Notes: a model not told the origin generated them from the letters alone. 64,000 nt of DNA from Strix aluco (GCF_031877795.1 NC_133933.1:24146029-24210028); one strand, 5' to 3'; positions 13,501-24,768 are shown, counted from the stretch's first letter. Numbers and translations: made by a program.

Positions 13501-14092
13501 CAGTCAAGAGAGTTAGATATTCGTAATTGCTCTTGAAAGAAAAAAAGAAAAAAAAAAGACATTGTTCTTATTCTGGTCTACACAATCAAACTGAGGAAGG
13601 TGCACAAATGGGAACACATAGCTGAGTAATCTGTAATATGATTTTTATGTTTATTAGGCTTTACAGAGTAGATTTATTTACTAGCAATCTTGCAACAGCC
13701 AGCTGAGAACAAAATTGTATAGCAGGCTGTGAAATCTGCGTATGCATACCTATCTTCTGAAGTACTGACAAATCCCCTCCCCAAGTCCTGGACATCATTG
13801 CTCATTCTCATAAATGTAACTATCGGTTCAATTTAAAAATTACTTCCAAACAAGTTCTGCATTTATTTAGCCATTTCTTTCTTCTGTCTCCCCAGTATAG
13901 AGATTTGCTTACGCTCAGCTCTTCTTCTGTAGTTTCCACCTTAAATGGCCAAATAGTTGTATCTTCTTCAGTGTCAGGCTTTTGTCCCCTGCCCCACCAT
14001 CCTTCTTTGAAGGGTAATGTCTCTTCTTTCTTCTTGGAAAGTAAGAAGTAGATGATGACTGTCCCCAGAACCAAGAATACTTCGAGCAGCAT
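1292..14092 (-). CDS. EPHX1: Microsomal epoxide hydrolase 1 (spliced, 8 coding exons)
   Basis: EPHX1 adds water to reactive xenobiotic and lipid epoxides at the ER membrane, giving trans-diols. Joined exons (13913-14092, 11013-11193, 8578-8805, 7417-7546, 6701-6915, 4185-4293, 3075-3200, 1292-1511) give about 462 residues with no stop; the mammalian enzyme has 455. Residues 1-19 form a hydrophobic signal anchor followed by lysines. An epoxide-hydrolase N-terminal domain precedes the alpha/beta-hydrolase fold. HGWPG at about 147-151 is the oxyanion-hole motif. The nucleophile is D225 in GGDWG, the acid E405 in FPNE and the base H432 in GGHFA. The active-site tyrosines are Y300 (ESGY) and Y375 (RFYKEN). 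All key residues are present, so an active enzyme is expected. The C-terminus ends in basic WRKK, not a canonical KKXX signal. The start ATG lies five bases inside its exon, with A at -3. No frameshift or pseudogene sign was seen. Confidence 0.95.
1512..3074 (-). other. EPHX1: EPHX1 intron between the last two coding exons
   Basis: GT-AG intron of about 1.56 kb. A purine-rich patch lies around 1965-1990. No internal exon, repeat family or RNA gene was recognised. Confidence 0.8.
3075..3200 (-). CDS. EPHX1: EPHX1 coding exon 7 (second active-site Tyr)
   Basis: Acceptor CCTATTCAG, donor GTAAGTGG. It encodes about residues 347-390, with [17 protein letters not shown] and RFYKENL. The tyrosine of RFYKEN (about Y375) is the second proton-donating tyrosine. 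The exon is 126 bp. Confidence 0.95.
3201..4184 (-). other. EPHX1: EPHX1 intron between coding exons 6 and 7
   Basis: GT-AG intron of about 1 kb. I see nothing else that can be supported in it. Confidence 0.8.
4185..4293 (-). CDS. EPHX1: EPHX1 coding exon 6
   Basis: Acceptor CCTTTTCAG, donor GTAAGCG. It encodes about residues 311-347, with [19 protein letters not shown] and LEDGG, both classic microsomal epoxide hydrolase segments. The exon is 109 bp and the phase is consistent. Confidence 0.95.
4294..6700 (-). other. EPHX1: EPHX1 intron between coding exons 5 and 6
   Basis: GT-AG intron of about 2.4 kb. It contains a perfect 13-bp inverted repeat at 5080-5115, listed separately. Otherwise it is unique-looking, AT-rich sequence. 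Confidence 0.8.
5080..5115. repeat. Perfect 13-bp inverted repeat (stem-loop)
   Basis: Arms TTTCAGTTATCAA (5080-5092) and TTGATAACTGAAA (5103-5115) are exact reverse complements separated by 10 bases. A remnant of a small inverted-repeat element or a chance hairpin; function unknown. Confidence 0.75.
6701..6915 (-). CDS. EPHX1: EPHX1 coding exon 5 (cap domain, first Tyr)
   Basis: The acceptor ends TAG just before 6915; the donor is GTAAAACA. It encodes about residues 240-311, from MKGLHLNLA through the variable cap segment to [16 protein letters not shown]. The tyrosine in ESGY (about Y300) corresponds to one of the two epoxide-activating tyrosines. The TKPDTVG motif is highly conserved in the family. 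Confidence 0.95.
6916..7416 (-). other. EPHX1: EPHX1 intron between coding exons 4 and 5
   Basis: Short GT-AG intron of about 0.5 kb. Nothing else recognised. Confidence 0.8.
7417..7546 (-). CDS. EPHX1: EPHX1 coding exon 4 (nucleophile Asp)
   Basis: Acceptor TTTAATGCAG, donor GTGAGT. It encodes residues 197-240, including [10 protein letters not shown] and the nucleophile elbow QGGDWGW, whose aspartate (about D225) forms the covalent ester intermediate in this family. The exon is 130 bp and phase-consistent. Confidence 0.96.
7547..8577 (-). other. EPHX1: EPHX1 intron between coding exons 3 and 4
   Basis: GT-AG intron of about 1 kb. Nothing else recognised. Confidence 0.8.
8578..8805 (-). 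CDS. EPHX1: EPHX1 coding exon 3 (HGWPG oxyanion motif)
   Basis: Acceptor TTTTTACAG, donor GTATGATG. It encodes about residues 121-196, including [28 protein letters not shown] and the [13 protein letters not shown] segment. The HGWPG turn forms the oxyanion hole and the GYGFS segment belongs to the core alpha/beta-hydrolase sheet. The phases fit both neighbours. Confidence 0.96.
8940..9085 (+). repeat. MIR/L2-type ancient repeat fragment
   Basis: The order of motifs matches the MIR/L2 3' region: AAAGTACTTTATAA, then an AATGAGGT-like step, a degraded tract, AAATTAAGACATAGAAGTGAAG, then GTAACACAGTGAC. In the consensus these correspond to the 'AAGCACTTTACA ... GAGGAAACTGAGGCACAGAG ... CAAGGTCACACAG' path. 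Heavily diverged; family choice inferred. Confidence 0.5.
9090..9260 (-). repeat. Ancient CR1-like 3' fragment
   Basis: The plus strand has GGCAGAAGAGACGATTACATC followed by AGCCCAAGTG, then TCTTCCTGAAAG and ACTTGAAGGCATCAAG...GGGAATCCAT. That is the reverse complement of the conserved 3' part of old sauropsid CR1 LINEs. It lies directly next to the MIR-like fragment. Strongly diverged. Confidence 0.5.
11013..11193 (-). CDS. EPHX1: EPHX1 coding exon 2
   Basis: The acceptor CCTATAG precedes 11193 and the donor GTGCGT begins at 11012. It encodes residues 61-120 plus one base, starting [11 protein letters not shown] and ending YPQFKTKIQ. This is the N-terminal (lid-associated) epoxide hydrolase domain, with the conserved SCFHYG and SYW...WKKQVE segments. 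It ends in phase 1, matching the next exon. Confidence 0.95.
12015..12021 (-). promoter_or_regulatory. TATA box inside the LTR-like element
   Basis: Minus strand TATATAA in the context GGTATATAAGGC. It points in the EPHX1 transcription direction and lies between the U3-like and R/U5-like parts. Confidence 0.5.
12169..12194. repeat. Near-perfect 26-bp palindrome in the LTR
   Basis: TTCTCAGCCTTG (12169-12180) and CAAGGCTGAGAA (12183-12194) are exact reverse complements around a 2-bp centre. It lies in the U3-like part, about 150 bp upstream of the LTR TATA box on the minus strand. Confidence 0.75.
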
Positions 14093-14097
14093 AATGC
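13913..14097 (-). CDS. EPHX1: EPHX1 coding exon 1 (contains start codon)
   Basis: The acceptor ...CTCTGCAG at 14098-14105 is followed by five untranslated bases, then ATG at 14092-14090. It codes for residues 1-60: membrane anchor, KKKEETLPF stretch, the GWWG motif typical of microsomal epoxide hydrolases, then PFKVET. The donor GTAAGC starts at 13912. The exon ends in phase 0. Confidence 0.95.
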
Positions 14098-15804
14098 CTG
14101 CAGAGGAAGAACAGAATTCTGGTAAGCCCAATCAGATAGTTCAGAGACATGCAACTTACTTTGTAAAGAGTATAGAGGTTTACTCGCTTTTAAAGATAGG
14201 ATTCGATCTACACAATGTTCTGTCACTCACAGGACATCAACACTTCTGTAAAATTTCAGAAATACGACGTTTTAACCTACACAACTTAAATGGGGAGGAA
14301 TTTACACAAAAGACATTTAGTAAAAACAGAACTCAAAGCAAGTCAAGAGGTCACATGGCTTGCTAATTAATGAAATAGTCGCCTGATTAAACACGCCATG
14401 TCGGCTTCCTCAGTGGCTGCTGACTGCTGCTAAACTTCAACAGTAAGGGAGATGACTGTGGATATAATTCAAGTTTAATGATTTCTCTTCCTCTGAAGCT
14501 CTAGATTTGCCACAAATTCCAAAGCACAGCATCTCTTCAGTAAGGCTCACATATCCATTGTTACAGATTTAGAAGGGAAAAAACCCCAAAACCCAAGACA
14601 CATATAGAGAATAAAAAGAGCATGAGGGTAGCCACCTTGTACCTCCCAATCAGCATGGGGAAGCGGAGCAGGGATATATTTACCTAACCCTTGAACAGCA
14701 GTGCAAAGGGTAGAAGGACCTTCCTTTTCTTTCTCCCTCTGAACTGTTTTAAAGAGAAAACAAACGACCACATGCACGTTCTCCTGGCTCTAAAACAACC
14801 TTCCCCAAGAGACAAAATGCTGTCAAAGTGAAGAACAACCTGATTTCACAGCATATCTGCATAACCTGACTGCAGGGCTGTTGTGTTTTAGCCGAACAGA
14901 ACACCTTAACAACAACAAAAAAATCCATTTGAACTGTTTCATGCTGCAAGTAGAAAAAATAGTTACTCAGACTCTCTTTAATAATTGATGTTTTCAAGCA
15001 TCCCTTTAAGTATGAGAAACGTTTGTAAGGTGGTTTGGGGAGCAGTACTGTCATTTCAATGCATAATTTTAAAGAATGTCGTGTTTCAAACATTCATTTG
15101 CTGGAGAATTGATAAAACATGAAGTATTTCAAAACTTCTGCAGGGCAAGCATTGTTTACGACACAGAAAAATCTTCATTCTCTCCAGAGCGGGAAGGTTT
15201 TGTTGGTTTTGCTGCTGCAGAGTAATTTGATGCTCTGAAATTGCTCAAAGGTATTCCTGGATCAAAACAGGAATTATAACACAGGTTAATGGGAGTTCAC
15301 ATGATTGTAACAGGAGTAAAACTGACCTGTCTTTAAGTGCCTTTATGTGACAGGACACAGACTTTAATTTTCTAATCCCTGACAATAAATGAATAAAATG
15401 GTCAAAAAGAGCACCCACTAAAACATTTGTACAGAAGTCAGGTACTATGCAGATAGTGCAGCAAGCTACAAAAATACATTGCTTAGAGATGCAAGTGCTA
15501 CAGCCTTGAAAGTGACTTGAAATTTCTTAATTTTCAGAGGTTGGAGAAATGGAAATGATAGGCACTGAAAGAACTTGATCCGTTTATTCAGTTCATTGGT
15601 CCTTCGTAATTTCTGTTGTTTGAGGACGTGCTAGTTTTTCTCTACAATGTTGTCTGGAGCACAAGACAACAATCTTTTCCCACCTCCAACATACTCAACC
15701 ATAACTTACCCCAGAATTGAAAAGTTTGTCCAATTTCAGCTTGCCTCAACACATAAACCAATGCAGTCTAGGAGCCTCCAGAGCACAATTAAATTTTACT
15801 GCAA

Positions 15805-15850
15805 AGCAGAACTGGAAGGGCTTTTAGAAACCTCAAAGCACTTTACATAG
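15805..15850 (+). repeat. Possible MIR-like fragment
   Basis: GGGCTTTTAGAAACCTCAAAGCACTTTACATAGA contains the AAGCACTTTACA core word of MIR-type repeats. Short and diverged. Confidence 0.3.
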
Positions 15851-18800
15851 AAATAATACCTACCACAGTATTTAATAGCATTTCTATTGCTAAGTCTTCA
15901 CAGAAAAGAACAGCAACTTCCCTGAAATCACAACACAACTCAGGCTGTGTCTAGACTACAAAGGTTCACCAGCATAACTGTGTAAACACCACACAGGAAA
16001 AATTCAAACTCTTAGCCAACTTCAGTATGCTTACAAAGCCCCATGACAAACAGCCATGCCAGGAGGAGAGAGAGCTGCTGTCAGTGCCAGCCCCGTTGTT
16101 CAGGCAGGATGGCTGGGGTACCCAGAAAAACAGAGGACTTTCTCCTGGCTTATGCTGTATCGGCACCATCGCCTCCGCCAATACGGTGACAGAGGCACAG
16201 CACTGAACACCGAACTGCTTTACCCAGGAACAGAATCCCAGCCCATTCTCTAGCAAGAAACTTCTATGTCCTAAGTCAGTGGAGTACCCAGATCCACAAA
16301 AATATTTCTGCTTCCCCCACCTGCTCTCGAGAAGACTTGAGAAAACAGAATTTTTGCAGCAAAAGACATGGAAGGGATTGTGTGCAAACACGCGTATTTT
16401 GCATTTGCCCTGGACTGCGCATACAAAGAACTTGCTATGTGAAAATATATCCATTTTTGCAATTAATTCCAAACAGACTTTAGGATGAGCTTGTTTCCAA
16501 TCCATCAATAAGCACCAAAATAAATTTCAGGTCTCACAAAAGTTCTGTCTTCTATCACAGAGAATTGGGGCCAGTGACAAATTGATGTACATGAGATGTC
16601 ACTTTGACTTGGAAGAAGCCACCTCTGATAGTGGACGGATTATTTTTTGCTAACAAAGAGAGATCCCAAGTTGCTCTCTATATTCAACCGCTTCCAGTTC
16701 CCTTGAAAGTACCTGTAAAATTCCTAATTGCAACAAGCACACAGCTCCAGCTCTGCTACATTTTTTCCTGAGTGCACAGGAGGAAGAGAAAGACCAAAGT
16801 GCGTCAGCAGTATTTTAACTTGCACCAGTTCATAGCACACTCAAAGGGATTGTTTTGCTAGTGATGAGTTACTGAAACGCAGCATGCTCCTACCAACCTC
16901 TCCAGCCTGTGCTGAGAGGAAACCACTTAGAGCAAATGTGCTCAATGATTTCCCAAGTTTGCTATTCAAGCTAGTTCTTTAAAACTCCTGTGTGTTATTT
17001 GACCAGCATAAAGCAGCCTCAGTCGTGATGCATCTGCACCAGAATTTTCTCTGCTAATCACTACTCAGCTGTTGTGAGAGGGAAGTTATTAGCCCCTTAC
17101 ACTTGTTCCGTGATAACAGCAACACAGCACCACGAATGTGGAAGGAGAAACATGTACAATAACACTTTTCTATACTTGCAGTTTTCAGAGATGAAAACAA
17201 CAAAGTGCTGATGGTTTTATTCTCTAAAGCCTCTTGATGCAACCATACTGGCATGTTGCCTTTAAAAATGACTACTTCAAAGGGAGTTCATGTTTTGTTT
17301 TGGCTTTTTCCTCTTTTTATGTGACCAAAGGCAAGACCTTAGAAGGAAATATTTCCATTTATTCCATGGTCAAGTACTTAGGCTCCAAGATTTTGCTGTA
17401 CTCCAGGGTGGATATTGTTTGTAGACAGCACTTAAATACCTTAAGACAATACTTTTATCCTAAAGAGTCCAAGGAAGAATGTTTTTGGTTTGCTACTTCA
17501 AAAACAAGTTTTGAAAGAAAAATGTTCAAGTGTGATGGATCCAGTAAATAGCCCAAAAAACAGCTCCTCTTGAAGAAGGCCAAGTGCATCTTGAGCAATA
17601 TGTTGTTTGCAAGAAAACCCCAAAACTTTCTTACAGTATCTTACTGCTCCTTGTTGAAAACACTCTTGTTTTTCAGCATTTTTTGCATTTGGATTTGCAC
17701 TGTCCCCTGTTTGTACATTACCAGCAGAGCAAATAGCTCCACAGGAACAGAGCAATTATTATTTACAGCAAAGCTATGTCCTGTCTCATGCCCTGTCTTC
17801 ATCAGTACCCAGTAACAGATGCCCTGGAGAGAGGTCATCTATGACATAGCTCAATGGCAAAATCCCCATCACGTTCTACTAGTAATCACCTTTCACCTTT
17901 GTCTTGCAGCATTAGAATCCATCTGAAACATGTTACTGGAGAAATAAGCAACTGGAAGGACTTTCAACCTAACGTCTGGAAACCCATTTTGGCCCAAACA
18001 CTACTCAACCCAGCTACTATGGCTTGAATGATGCACAATACCCACAACTCTGAGTGGTGCCATTAAACCGTATCAGTGCAAACCAGCTAGCGCATGGGTG
18101 AGGCAAAAGCTCCAAGAGACCGTGCTGCTTTCAGACACATGCCAGGGGTGATCATGGTTTAGAGTTAATAACATTTACTCTCCAAGGTTGGTTTACCAGC
18201 AGACTGCAAGGTAGCTTGGAGCACTTAGCACACTCTGATGCTGTCAGATACAAGGTTTATTGATTAATAATTACTCTGCAGGAGAAATAACAGCTCAATT
18301 TAGAAGTGATGTTTCCATTTATTTTTGTTCTGTTACATAAACTCCCCCATTAGGTTTTTCTGAAAAGGCACCCCTCTGCCACGGTGTCTTTGTTTACAGA
18401 TCAGTTCGCCTGAAGAGCTGCAATTGCAGGTTACTCTTCCCAACAGATCTGAAGGAAAAACAACCCACTGAAGGACTTCAAAAACTCATGGCACCTGTAA
18501 CAGGGTCCCCTAGCACTGACAGCCTAAAAGGGACTAAGACATGGCACAGTCCCAGAAGCTTCACCCTCAGTTCATGTCCCGCCATCTCCGGGCATCACGT
18601 TTTTGTCATTATGCAACACCAGAAACAGACAGAAAACCATGAAGTGAAGACATTTGTGTAAGAAAAGCTTCATGTGTATGTAGTTTATGGAGCATTATGA
18701 CAACCTTCAAAATAACTTAGCAACGCGGGAATTGTTTTGCATACAACCGATAACATCTCCCAGGTGAGCAGAAAATGATACATTAACATTGTAGGAAAGG

Positions 18801-20119
18801 AGGAGAGGTAGGCATCGGATGAAATAAAGCGTCCTATGCAGGGAATCAAATCAAAGACAGGAAATACAAATCCAACAGAGTTTCTGGCTTGTCTCGATAA
18901 GAAATTTAGCATTTAGATTTTTTATTGCCATAGGGAGGTGACATACAATGCTATCTCCAAAACAGCAGGAAGAGATGATATCATTCTGTTCCACAATCTT
19001 TTTCTAGACTGTTCGCAATCAGGAATTAGCCAGTATAGGAGGAACCTAATTAGAAGACTACAAGCAAGGAAATGGGTCACCTCCCCAAAGAAGGAGGAAC
19101 CACGCTCTCTCTCCCAGGGGGATGGCCAGGCCTCTCCCAGGAGCGGGGCACACTGCCCCCAGGACAGTGGCTGGGGGTACGCCTCCATCGCCCCTGAGGA
19201 ACGCCCCGTGCCTGTGGCAGCGAGGCACTGCTCCCTTGCAGCGGTGCCTCTGCTTTGCCCCTCCGACAACGGTACAGAGACAGTTTAAAGCTCTGGGGGT
19301 ATCCGCTTGCATCACTCAGAACTTGCACTTAGGGCAGGCAGTCCCTGAGGCACTTCATTTCAGGGGAGAGGCCAAGTACCTTATACAACATTCCCACCTA
19401 GTTTTTCCTACGATACAATGACAGTCAAGTGGTATTATCTCTTCAGTACTACACTGAAATCTGACAAGCACCAAGACCCAAGCCTAGCTAAGCATAAAAG
19501 TGATATGGGACTAAGTTCAGTTACCCACTTTGCCTCACCTGGAGAAGGCATATTTATGCACCCACTGGCCAGTCAAAGCTCATCTTACAATCATAATTTA
19601 AAATACTGCATGCCACATTTTAAAGAGGAAAATACTCAATTTAGAACACATATTTAAGCAACGCTACTTGCTCTTTCAAATCCGTGCCCAACACAATTCT
19701 TATGTGCTGCTTAAAAACATGTCTTATTTATCTCAATTTTCCTTATTTTGCTTCTATTATGCTTGAACAAACCCACTTCCTTCAGCAAGTCTAAAAAAAA
19801 TCCTCGAATTCCAACAACAATAGCAGAGATTTTTTTGCATGAATGCAGAGAAGCAACAGAAGCCTGGCATACAACTTGGGGTGCACACAGCTGAAAGCTG
19901 GGTCTCCTAGACAGAGCTCTCTCAAATCACGTTACAGTTAAAAAAGGGAAGGATATCATGCCAGTAAAAAGTTTTTAAAACAGTTCATAGCCACTGTCCA
20001 GCCAACTAAGTGACACAGTTGAATAAGACTCCAAAGAACATCCCGAGCTTTACTTCACATTTAATTTCTAATGTCTGAAAAGTAATTATGAATAGCACAT
20101 TGCTCTGTTTTGCCTTCCA

Positions 20120-20275
20120 CCGGAGTTTCTTAGCAATAATGAGTTTAACCTCCTCATCCTATGCCAGTATCTGCACTTTACAGAGAGGGGTAGAAAATAA
20201 GTGCAGATGAACCAAAAGAGTTTGGTATTACAGATAAGGAAATGAGATCAAGGTAATTGTTCATCAGGCCTTAAA
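20120..20275 (+). repeat. Possible MIR/L2-like remnant
   Basis: TTTAACCTCCTCATCCTATG followed about 70 bp later by ATTACAGATAAGGAAATGAG and AAGGTAATTG echoes the 'CTCA...TTTACAGATGAGGAAACTGAG...AAGGT' path of MIR/L2. Weak. Confidence 0.35.
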
Positions 20276-23200
20276 GGAAATTTGGGCACCATCTTTAGCT
20301 TTACTACATCCTCCAGCCCTAAAGAGTAAAAGGTTGCCTTCCTCCCCTACGATGGTACTGCAGCCAATGTTTTGCCCGCTCTGATCTCTAGGTAAGACTC
20401 GGGTTCATCCCGTACTGCTTTGTGGCATGGCACAGCATGTGTCCTTCTATTTACTGTGGCATTTTCTATTAGTCTAATTCTCTTAAGAGTCTTCCATGAA
20501 ATCACAAAGGGAAAGACGTTCTTTAACTAGAAGCTTTACAGGTTTTTTGTATTAGCACTGTTAGAAAACTGTGTTACTAAAACCTTTAATTATTAGCATA
20601 TGCGGAATTGACACGTCTTGTTGCCTTGGGGGGGGGAGGGCGGGGAAAGAGTGCAGTTTGAAATCTTGCACTCTGAAGTATGTAAGAACAAAGTACACGA
20701 CAATCTTTCAGTTAAAATAAGGTGTGGAGACGGAAATGATGAATAGAAAGACTGCCAGAGGAAATTTCTGGCGATCTGCAAGACAGTAAGATGAGGTGCA
20801 CACTGTAATTTAAAATTAGGATCATGACTCCAAGTAGTAAGGGCAGTATGAATGAAGACGTGTATGAGTGTAAAAAGAAAAAAATAATATTTTTTTTATA
20901 AATTGTGACTATGGAAACAAGAAGAGATAGAAACTTGTTATCTCTCTATGAAGACTTCATTCTCAAAGAAAAAAGGAACTTTGAATGATGAGAGAGGAGG
21001 GGAACAGATGGTAGTCGTCATTTTCTGTCAAATAACTGCAACACCAAAAGGATGTGCCAGAGTAAACATGTAACAAGAACAATTCTTGCTACTTCATATC
21101 TCTCTTAATAACAACTAAATATTTAAGTTCCCTTTGAATTTAAGGGCTTCATCTAGAAAAGTGCACTACCTGTACCCACCAGATTGGAGCAATTAACACT
21201 CATGATGAAGCAGCCAAGAGGGCTAGGTCCTCCAACAGAGCTTTATTTTTGATTGGTAATACATAGCCATTTAACTTGAGAGAAAGACTCATCTTCTATC
21301 AGACAGCAAAGCACACCCAGGATACAGATGCAGTGGGCAGCCAGGGCACGCAGAACAAACTGGTAGAGCAATAGTTATGTGTCTTCGCTGCAGAGTTCAA
21401 ATGAAGAAAAAACAAAAAAAATCGACTGCTGGGTGCAACAAGTAGAAGAAGAATTCCTTGAAGTAGAGAAAGAACAAAAAACCAGAAAATTTGCTGAGCC
21501 TTTCCTTGTCTTGTGGATTACGCCTAATCATCTCCAACAGAGATGTTTCAAAAAAAAGTTGGAGGAATGTCAGAGAATAGCTCACTTTTCAGAGACGAAA
21601 CCTAGAAAACAGCTCCTGTTCTTTACCCCAGTAGGATCCCTCCATAAACACGATCACAGATCATTTCCTCATTCTGGCAAATGCACTAGAAGACAGCATC
21701 ATACACTACTGAAAAAAGCAACTAACAAAGCATGGCTACCACGATTCCCACAAAAATATTCCCAGCTCTGCCAATCAGAAAGCATTTAATCAACAAAAAT
21801 ATGTTTAAATATATATAAAAGCTGATAATGCTACTTAAAAAAACCCCACAACATAAAACCCAAGGTATATTCAAGTCATTGTGTTAGCCATCCTGCTCTG
21901 GCTGGCATGACCAAGATATTAAAGCAAATGCCATTTTAGAAGTAGATTTTTGTGCTTTACTATTTATGTAAACACTTATTTATGTAAATACCTATTTACA
22001 CACATACTGATGCTTTGAATTAAAAATAATATGTTGAGAGGAAGAATCCAGGACTTTTTCAGCAGTAGTATTCAGAACAGAAAAAAGTATTTTCAGCATT
22101 AATTACAAGCAGACCAAAGCTCTTCAGAGAGAAGCGAGACGCTCTACTTTCCAAGTGAGTTTTCTTCAGGGACTTACACAGTAATTAGAGATCTATTTGC
22201 CATGTTTGGAACTCACACATTAAAGAAGACTGCCCTGGTTCTGGGATTGTGCACTGCATGAAGAAAATACTCTTGAAGGCTCAACAAAGCAGTGCACACT
22301 CTACCACAAAGGTAAGGCTTTACCTCTGCTCATTTGGCCACAAAATTTGACTACTCCAACTATAATACAAGAAATGCGCATAGGAATATGCAAGATAATC
22401 AATTCATTTTGCCTAGAGCTATAAGTTACCACCTACCACCCCCATCCCCGCTTTGCTACTTCTCCACTGACAAATTACTTGACAAACTATTACTGAAGAA
22501 ACAAGAATTTCTGGGAGTATTACCATTCCGAAATTATTACCCCAAACCTTTTTATTTACCCGTTATAATTACTTAGAACAAATTGGCCATGTATATTCTG
22601 TTAAGAAGCCTGAACTTGTTTCACAGTGCTTACCATACTAAAACATCGCAGTTCTATGTCTACAAATACTAGGTAAGTCTGAAAGCTTTGCCAAAGCCCT
22701 AGATAAACAAACAAGCTGACAACACGGTATTACCCTATGGAATGACCAAATACAAAAAATATAGTAGATCAACAGGGGGTAAAAAAAGGCCCTATAAAAC
22801 ACCTAGTAATCCAAAACCTATTCTGGGCAATTTGTACAGACAAATTGCACGTGGATTCTGGCTGCACTGGTTATTACCGACTGTGCTCTATTTCAAATTA
22901 TTTACTTCAACACCATGATTGCCCCTATGAAAAAAAACCAACAAAATTCGGAAGAAGTAACAAACAAGCAGGGTTTAAGCAAATCATACACAAGTTTTTA
23001 TATATTAATTCAGACTGGAAAAGATGTAGAACAAAGAGTCATGAACTTGACACTGTGCCAGGACCTTCCCCACAAAGACTTCAGCTCTGACAAAGATCTA
23101 ATCCTTGTCCTTGGACAACTCCAACCGTGGATTGATTTTCAAAGCTGCCTAATTGCTTTTGGTGCCTATCTTCCATCGATTTTCAGTAAGCATTAGCAAT

Positions 23201-24627
23201 TTGCGCACTCAAGTCTCAATTTTAGCTTACTTCAGACAGGAGTAATATCCATTTCAGAGGAGAAGCACAGTATCTCAAAAGAACAGTGCCAATCAAAATA
23301 TTAACCCCACATTCGTGGCTGTGTACGTAAATTTGAGCCAGTGGATTCTAAGACTGATCTTATCTCGCAGGTTCACCTACAATAAGTAGGCAAGTTCTCT
23401 TGTTTTAGATAAAGCTATGCTATGAAAATAAAGGAAGAGAAAGCAGCCTAATTCAACAGAATTGGAAAATTATGTACTTGATTATGATAGGTTTTAACTG
23501 TAAAGTCAAAATCTCAACTGAATTCTGACAAACTGAGCCAAACTTGAGGAGCAGAGTGCGTCATTTGCTTAATCTTTGCCGATTGCTCAGTTATGCAACA
23601 AAATACGGTCATTAAACTTAAAAGGTTTTCTTCTCATCCCTAAAATGCTTGTTCAGCAAAGGGAACTATGTATATAGTACTCATGCAAACAATTTTCAGG
23701 TTTGGCAAATGACCCATTAAAAAACAAAAAAGTTCAATTTCATATCCCCATTTAGAGATGAGTAAAAAAAACCAAACCAAAACCAGACTAAACCATTTAT
23801 ACACCAACAGTTAAAGCCACTTACTCTAAACCCGGAAACCTGGCCAGATTCCCAATGAATGCTAAATAAAATAGTTGCTTCCATAAGTATTGTCGGCAGC
23901 AAGGCCAGCTTATCAGGAACCTTAGATGGGACAAACAACCCTGGCTCCAGCAAGCTGTCGGGGACTGTCACATCTGCTCTCCCCCAGAAAAGCCAATTAG
24001 AGCCTTCCTGTTCCCAAAATCAACCCAAAAATCCCCACCCGGGTCACTGCTGTTATTCAGACTTTAATAATACCCATTGTTAATAATATTTTGATACTAC
24101 CAGCTGGCAGAGGGGCACACGCTCTTTAAAACAATGGTATTTAAGGCACGTAGGCGCGGAGCCCACTTTCAGCGGTCCCTGCTCCCTCTCTCTCGGTGTT
24201 CAACGCCCGCAGGCTCCGGCGGCAGCCGCCGCCCACGCAATCACCTGTAAAAGTAATTTCAGTTACTGGACGGCAAGTTCAGGCCAGCGCTCCCGCCTCG
24301 CTCCCCCTTCCCGCCGGGCCGCACCGCCGCGGCGGCGAGGGCAGAGGCACCGTGTCACCCCCCCGGGGCACGCAACTTCACACACACTCCTCGGTCCCGC
24401 CCGCGCCGCCGCCGCCTTCCCCTCAGCTTTGGCCGCCGCCGCCCGGCACCTCGCCCGGCGAGGCGAGGGGCTGCCCTCCCCTCCCTCCCCGCCCGGCCCG
24501 GCCGAAAGGCTGCGGTTGTCTTGCGGGGCGGCGGCGGTAGGGCACGGCCGCGCCGCTGAGGGGTTTCGCGCCTTTCCGCTGAGGCGGCGGGGCCTCCCCT
24601 CGCCCCCCGCCCGCCCGGCGCTGTTAC

Positions 24628-24740
24628 CTGCCGCCGCCGGAGCGGGCACCGGCACCGCGCACGCCCGGCCTGGCCTGGCCGCGCCCGCGGGGCCGCCCAC
24701 CGGCACGCCGGGAGAGGGGCACGGAGCCGGCCGGGCCCCT
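24628..24740 (-). other. EPHX1: Candidate non-coding first exon of EPHX1
   Basis: The 3' end is fixed by a strong minus-strand donor, CGGCGGCAG/GTAACAG. The 5' end is only a guess: it should start a few tens of bases downstream of the ZNF143-type motif. No transcript evidence is available here. Confidence 0.4.
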
Positions 24741-24753
24741 CCGTCCGCAGCCC

Positions 24754-24768
24754 GCTGGGAGCTGTAGT
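24754..24768 (-). promoter_or_regulatory. ZNF143/Staf-type promoter motif
   Basis: The minus strand reads ACTACAGCTCCCAGC, close to the known ACTACAATTCCCAGMATGC element that recruits ZNF143/THAP11 at CpG-island promoters. Confidence 0.6.

Larger units (their letters stand above)
11194..13912 (-). other. EPHX1: EPHX1 intron between coding exons 1 and 2
   Basis: GT-AG intron of about 2.7 kb. Roughly a third of it is an LTR-like element at about 11.63-12.61 kb. The rest is AT-rich and unrecognised. Confidence 0.8.
14098..24627 (-). other. EPHX1: Probable EPHX1 intron 1 (about 10.5 kb)
   Basis: No coding exon was found between the EPHX1 start exon and the CpG island at 24.15-25.3 kb, so this is read as the first intron. 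It contains a possible MIR-like fragment near 15.81-15.85 kb, a GC-richer patch at about 19.06-19.30 kb, an MIR-like remnant near 20.12-20.27 kb, and G- and A-rich runs (for example 20630-20643). Additional non-coding first exons or alternative promoters, known for mammalian EPHX1, cannot be seen from sequence alone. Confidence 0.55.

Noticed and set aside
15966-16508. Minus-strand 180-codon open frame
   Set aside because: It lies in probable EPHX1 intron 1, has no recognisable domain and a Cys/Ser/Phe-rich random-looking composition, and no splice or promoter support. Judged a chance open frame.
19060-19300. GC-rich patch with open frames on both strands as an extra promoter or exon
   Set aside because: Only about 240 bp, few CpG compared with the two real islands, and no splice-site or motif support.
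21379-21789. Plus-strand 136-codon open frame
   Set aside because: It begins at GTG, lies in intron 1, and its Lys/Glu-rich start comes from A-rich DNA. No family recognised, no transcript signals.
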